NCBI GenBank assembly: GCA_000499405.2
Contig: HG738137.1
Location: forward strand, 21,786,603-21,850,602
Origin: Onchocerca volvulus
Taxonomy: Eukaryota > Nematoda > Chromadorea > Rhabditida > Onchocercidae
Direction of reading: 5' to 3'
DNA: 64,000 bases
Position numbers and translations under genes: made by a program. Of this stretch, positions 59,794 through 64,000 are shown in pieces; the first letter of the stretch is position 1, and each line of letters starts with the position of its first letter. Under the pieces are notes generated by a model. The model was not told where the DNA came from. It saw only the letters and a program-made list of their open reading frames with translations, and searched no databases.

Positions 59794-59947
59794 ATGATGG
59801 AAGAAAAAAAATTTTCAAAAAGTTGCATCACTTTCAAACGACAAATATGGAATTGTGATACAATTGAGTGCAAAAATGGTGAAAAAACGGAGAAGAAACC
59901 AAGAATCAATCTTTGCGATAGTAGTTCGACAAACAGATCAGAGTGCA
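59794..59947 (+). other. candidate exon with strong donor
   Basis: From ATG ATG at 59794 a Lys/Cys/Glu-rich frame (SKSCITFKRQIWNCDTIECK, ending NRSEC) runs to a consensus donor A|GTAAGT. Splicing to the TTTCAG at 61537 is phase-compatible and would add a short Cys/Lys tail (FKCVRCKQKVTTHRKK) before a stop. Family not recognised. Confidence 0.3.
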
Positions 59948-60913
59948 GTAAGTTGTTGATAACGAAACGATAACAAAGTTGACGTAAGTGTTGCAGGCAT
60001 GCATCATAACATCTTATTCGCCCACGACAAATGACAAATCAGTGAAAATGATAGGTGGCAAAATCCATACATCTAACGGTTACTAAAAAGGCACTGTTAT
60101 CAATTAGTTTGTGATTTAATCTACATATATATTTATTTATTCATATATATATTATATTCAAATATTTAAATATAAACTTTTAAAAAAAATTAAATGGTGG
60201 AAAATGGATGAAAAAAAAAAATTAAAAATCATTTCTAATTGGATTCATAAAAGAGAATTATAAATCAGCAAAGCGCACCATAAAAGGAGGCAAAATGGTA
60301 GTTGATTATGATGATAAGTTTCGTACTTGTTCACCTATGGATCCAACTTCGTTCACAAAAACTTTCACCTTAATTTAAAAAGATATATCAATAACAGCCA
60401 GATTTAAAAGTCTTTCATACAAAAGACTCAATGAAATTTTGGAAATTTCCGAAAGCTATAAATTTCTAAAGTCAATTGGGATTTCCCGATCGTCATTGGT
60501 CTGGATTTCATGATAAGAAGACCGAAATTCATTTAAAAAAAAAAAAAGGAAAAGAATATTAAAAGTTTCCGCAAAATCATGACAGAGTTATCTTTGTAAT
60601 CCATTTAAATTGTAACATTTGGCATTTTCGATTTTCACAACTACCAAAATTTCGGAACATTTCATAAATTTTTGGCAGTTAACATCCAAAAATCAAAGAT
60701 TTCTGAAAAGTTAAACTTTTAAGACAAAGATCATGTTCACTTAAACAATAATAATTGCAATCACATTTTAAAGGATTAGGATTCAATCTGCAAAGACTTG
60801 AATCTCAAACAATGGCACTTCAAGCCAAAAATAACATTCATGAGTGTAAAAACATCATGAAACCCATATCACTGATTCATTATGGATTCATAAAAAGTTG
60901 TATTACAAATTAC

Positions 60914-60982
60914 CTTGTCACCAACGTATAAACTTCAGCATCCGTAAAATCCACAGCAGTAACATCATTAATAAGACCATTG
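60914..60982 (-). other. candidate exon
   Basis: Between acceptor TTGTTCCAG and donor AG|GTAATT, a 22-codon frame (GLINDVTAVDFTDAEVYTLV) has coding-like composition. Flanking phases are 2 nt in and 2 nt out. I found no compatible neighbours, so the parent gene is unknown. Confidence 0.25.
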
Positions 60983-61547
60983 CTGGAACAAAATCACACA
61001 CCAGGATGTATTTCCGTTTGCAGTAATAAATAACGAGAAAACAATGTATTTCAAGGTTGAATTCCGATCCCAAAGGAGCAATAATGTTATATAATAAAAG
61101 ATGAAATTTGGTACTTTGACGACATAACAATATCGGTTCTGGAGATAAATATGAATTCCAAATATACTAATTGATGTGGGTAAAAGAAATATATTGGCAG
61201 GCTATGAAACAATAAAACAGCTGATAAATAATACCAAATATTTTAAACTTTAAACTTTTCGAATAAGCAGGCAATCTATTGGAAATACATAAAGCATATG
61301 GTTCATTCTTCCACAATTCTTTCGGGAATTTTCAATTTCTTAAAAATTTTGCGATGAATGATAGTAATGGGAATATCCTAGACCAAACTAAATATACTAG
61401 TGCTTTTTATTCAATTGTAAAAATTACTACGTAGTTTTGTTTTGTAATTCTGATTACCGCTCAAATATACTCTTCGTTCCTTTTTGCTTCCGTAGAATAC
61501 CAATATCCAGTATAGAAAACAATATCTCCAATTTCAGTTCATTTTAA

Positions 61548-61757
61548 ATGCGTACGGTGCAAGCAAAAAGTAACTACACATCGAAAAAAATTAATTCCAG
61601 TGAACCTTGCATGATAATTCAGTCGAATTTTTGCAGTATGAAGAAGTCAAAGAGCTCAAGTTTCATGAATAATTCAGTCTTAGAGAATAAAGATACCACA
61701 GATCCGAGCGAAAATTTGGAGCGACGGGAACATAACGAAATGGAAGAAAGTGAATAG
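61548..61757 (+). CDS. hypothetical 69-residue hydrophilic protein
   Basis: ATG-to-TAG frame rich in Ser, Lys, Asn and Glu, ending NLERREHNEMEESE. The ATG lies 10 nt behind AATTTCAG (61537), the layout of a trans-spliced nematode message. No known domain. It may be a real small single-exon gene or a chance frame that shares the acceptor with the 59794-59947 exon. Confidence 0.3.
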   Translation: MRTVQAKSNYTSKKINSSEPCMIIQSNFCSMKKSKSSSFMNNSVLENKDTTDPSENLERREHNEMEESE

Positions 61758-62700
61758 CTACAAATAAAAAATTGATCGGATGCTTCAATACTATAAAATA
61801 ACAACACACCAGACATATTTAACCTTCATTAAATTTATTTACAAAATGTCACGAACTACGCGATTGCATGTCATAACTTATTGATCAAGATTTTAAAACT
61901 TGTCTTCCCTAACTCCATCTGCACAAGATCCATAAACACATACCTTAAATTGAAGATTTAAACATATCTGGTACTAGAAAAACCTAATGTCTTGTCCTCT
62001 TCATTATCTTGTCAATCCTCTCCTAAATGATTAATAATTTTGATCTTATCACGATCTTCTCGAATATTTACCTCTCAGCATTTTGAAATACTACCTAACC
62101 TGTTTGAAAAGTGTGAAGATGCAAAATTTTGAAAACACTTCAGTCGAATGCAGAGTTTTGATACAAATTTATCGGAAGAATATTACGAGAAAAATTTTAT
62201 TTCAGTGATATACAAGAAATATCTATTTGTTATATACAAAACAATGGTTCATTTTATCTTCTTGGCAAATCCACATTTGTATGGCGATAACTGCTTTGGT
62301 CTCTGGAACACGTTTCAATAAGTTTTTTAATCCAATAGAAAATTAAAAATCAACAAAATAAAACACGAATAGATCTAAAGTATAAATTAAAATAAGAAAC
62401 TAAAATTTTTTATCTAACTGTCCCCTTCTTGTCCGACTTTTCTTTCATATAAAAATGAATAAGTGCATACGTATTCAAAAAACAATAAATTTATATAGCA
62501 TAAAAATAAAGCGGCAAAATCATACTCATGCGAAACACTACTGATTAACTCTTTATCTGAAAAAAAAAAAAAAGAAAACTCTTCATCGCTATATAATCTT
62601 ATATTTCAGTTTCTAAATAATTTCCAAAAGTCTGGCAATCTTTCAGATATAGGTGTTTTTAAACAAACATTACTTTAATTTTACTACTTTTCTCCAGCCT

Positions 62701-63693
62701 TCAGCAAGAAATTAATCGCAAAAAAACAAAAACATGCTTTAAACAATCGTCATGACGTTTGTACTCCAAAATAGCATTTGGAGGTAGATTTAAAACCCGT
62801 CGTAATGTGTCACGAATACGGTTTGTAGTTGCCAAATTATCTGCTGTGCGATTCCATAATGAAACAATATCTTCCTATAAATATCATTGCAATTCACCAA
62901 AAAATAACTGAAGAAGGGAAATTATAAAAATGACAAATTTAAATAGCATCTCAGATTTTTTCCAGTAAGGAACTCAAAATGAAAAATCCAACTCAAAATT
63001 GATATTAATTTATTCAAGAAAAAACTAGCAAAAATCGGGATATCACCAATACAATAGTAAGATGCCTAAACAGAATGCCATTTAATACATTTAAAGCAAA
63101 GTAAAAACCACGCTAGTTACAATGGCATAAAGCCATAAATTAATCATCTGTGGATGGCAAAAGTCAAGATATATTTCTTCTTGACTTTTGCCATGAAGAA
63201 ATCTAAAAATACTTAATATTATTATAAAGACAGTCCACTATTGTGCAAGAAAATCAATTAATTGAAAGAGTTAATAATTCTTGATTATGAAGATCATAAA
63301 TAGGTGCTATAAATCCTTCCTGAATTTGAAGTGCAAAAATAACCTGATTACGTATGGAGCATACAGCCCCACAGATTTCCTCACCAACAAGAAACTGTTC
63401 TCCAATCATTGCTAATATCAAATTTTCCCAAATTCTCGACGAAAAACCTTTTTTCAAACGCAAAATCCATTTACCACCCTAAATAAAAAATGGAACTTTC
63501 TCCTTTGCAATAAGAAGTACCAATAAATTGAAAATTTATGTCGAAACTTTCAATCATTAATAATGAATTTGAATTTTTGATCTATATTAATGTATCAAAA
63601 AATGCCAGAACAATACCTTTCGATTAGCATCATCTTCCCAAACAGGTTTGATGCCCTCTTTAAACATATGGAAATCTACTTTCTCAGTGATAT
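62701..63693 (-). CDS. EIF4E2: eIF4E family member 4E-HP (eIF4E2-like), 3' part
   Basis: Cap-binding translational repressor that competes with eIF4E. Three exons are visible: 63693-63617, 63478-63344 and 62874-62701 (TGA); phases agree. The N-terminal exon(s) lie upstream, probably beyond base 64000, since I see no further exon to the edge. DFHMFKEGIKPVWEDDANRK, KGFSSRIWENLILAMIGEQF and LVGEEICGAVCSIRNQ match 4E-HP more closely than canonical eIF4E, as does EDIVSLWNRTADNLATTNRI. The WEDDAN segment carries a conserved cap-pocket Trp/Glu pair. After LPPNAILEYKRHDD the protein ends with a short hydrophobic tail (VFVFLRLISC) instead of the longer vertebrate C-terminus. The nematode counterpart would be IFE-4-like. 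Confidence 0.92.
63154..63193. repeat. perfect 16-bp hairpin in 4E-HP intron
   Basis: ATGGCAAAAGTCAAGA (63154-63169) and its exact complement (63178-63193) surround an 8-nt loop. It lies in the intron before the last exon. Confidence 0.85.
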
Positions 63694-64000
63694 CTGAAAT
63701 TTGCATTTATTGTTCAAAATTAGATCACTTTCTGTGATTTTGAAGCTTCACATTTTCGTGAAAAAACGGAAACTTTAATTTTCAGAAAAAAAATCTCAAG
63801 CTGAAGTACTGAAATACCTTAGTTTAAAGTGACCTCTCTAGCAGACATACTAAAGAAGCTTAAATCTCGGATCAGATTCAAAAATAAGACCTAAAATCTT
63901 GTCAGATAACAAAACAAACTAGAGGATAATTGGATTAACCAAATTTTTTAAAGTCTGATTGAGGACAGATGCCAAGAATTTGTTAAGATGAAACAACTAA

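Larger units (their letters stand above)
57883..62700. other. intergenic with scattered exon-like stretches
   Basis: 4.8 kb between cytochrome b5 and 4E-HP. Exon-like pieces with good splice signals occur at 58685-58708 (minus), 59794-59947 (plus), 60914-60982 (minus) and 61548-61757 (plus), but I could not assemble them into a gene. The rest is AT-rich with A- or T-runs. Confidence 0.5.

Overview
The window is AT-rich eukaryotic DNA, very probably from a nematode. Genes are split into many short exons by introns that mostly run from about 100 bp to 1 kb. 3' splice sites follow the nematode TTTCAG/TTTTAG pattern, and several start codons sit 9-21 nt behind such a site, which suits spliced-leader trans-splicing. 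The base composition and intron style resemble filarial/spirurid worms; that placement is inference. I see no bacterial or viral genes.

Six housekeeping genes can be recognised, all on the minus strand: UDP-glucose:glycoprotein glucosyltransferase (UGGT, 1-10478, catalytic end cut off at the left edge), folylpolyglutamate synthase (FPGS, 29454-34862), DNA polymerase delta subunit 3 (POLD3, 39339-43617), phosphatidylinositol 4-kinase beta (PI4KB, 45253-52768), a tail-anchored cytochrome b5 (57185-57882) and the cap-binding protein 4E-HP/eIF4E2 (62701-63693, N-terminus beyond the right edge). Exon boundaries were set by hand from splice signals, homology and agreement of codon phase. For UGGT, FPGS, POLD3, cytochrome b5 and 4E-HP every internal junction is phase-consistent.

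On the plus strand I assembled an 11-exon gene (11491-20370, about 523 aa, predicted signal peptide) whose family I do not recognise. A possible three-exon gene for a small membrane or secreted protein lies at 23528-24266. A few isolated exon-like stretches are flagged at low confidence.

The most unusual DNA is at about 25670-27000. It is a 1.3 kb palindrome whose arms look like LTR-retrotransposon ends joined to an almost complete, intronless copy of tRNA-Tyr, with a CCA end in one arm. Other repeats are a clean 727-bp solo LTR with a 5-bp target duplication inside an FPGS intron, two fold-back (MITE-like) elements, several perfect or near-perfect intronic hairpins, and a degenerate minisatellite at about 28095-28655.

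The genes do not form one pathway: UGGT serves ER glycoprotein quality control, PI4KB Golgi phosphoinositide synthesis, POLD3 replication, FPGS folate retention, cytochrome b5 ER electron transfer and 4E-HP translational repression. The four consecutive minus-strand genes from cytochrome b5 to FPGS are spaced 1.6-4.5 kb apart, too far for a classical tight nematode operon.
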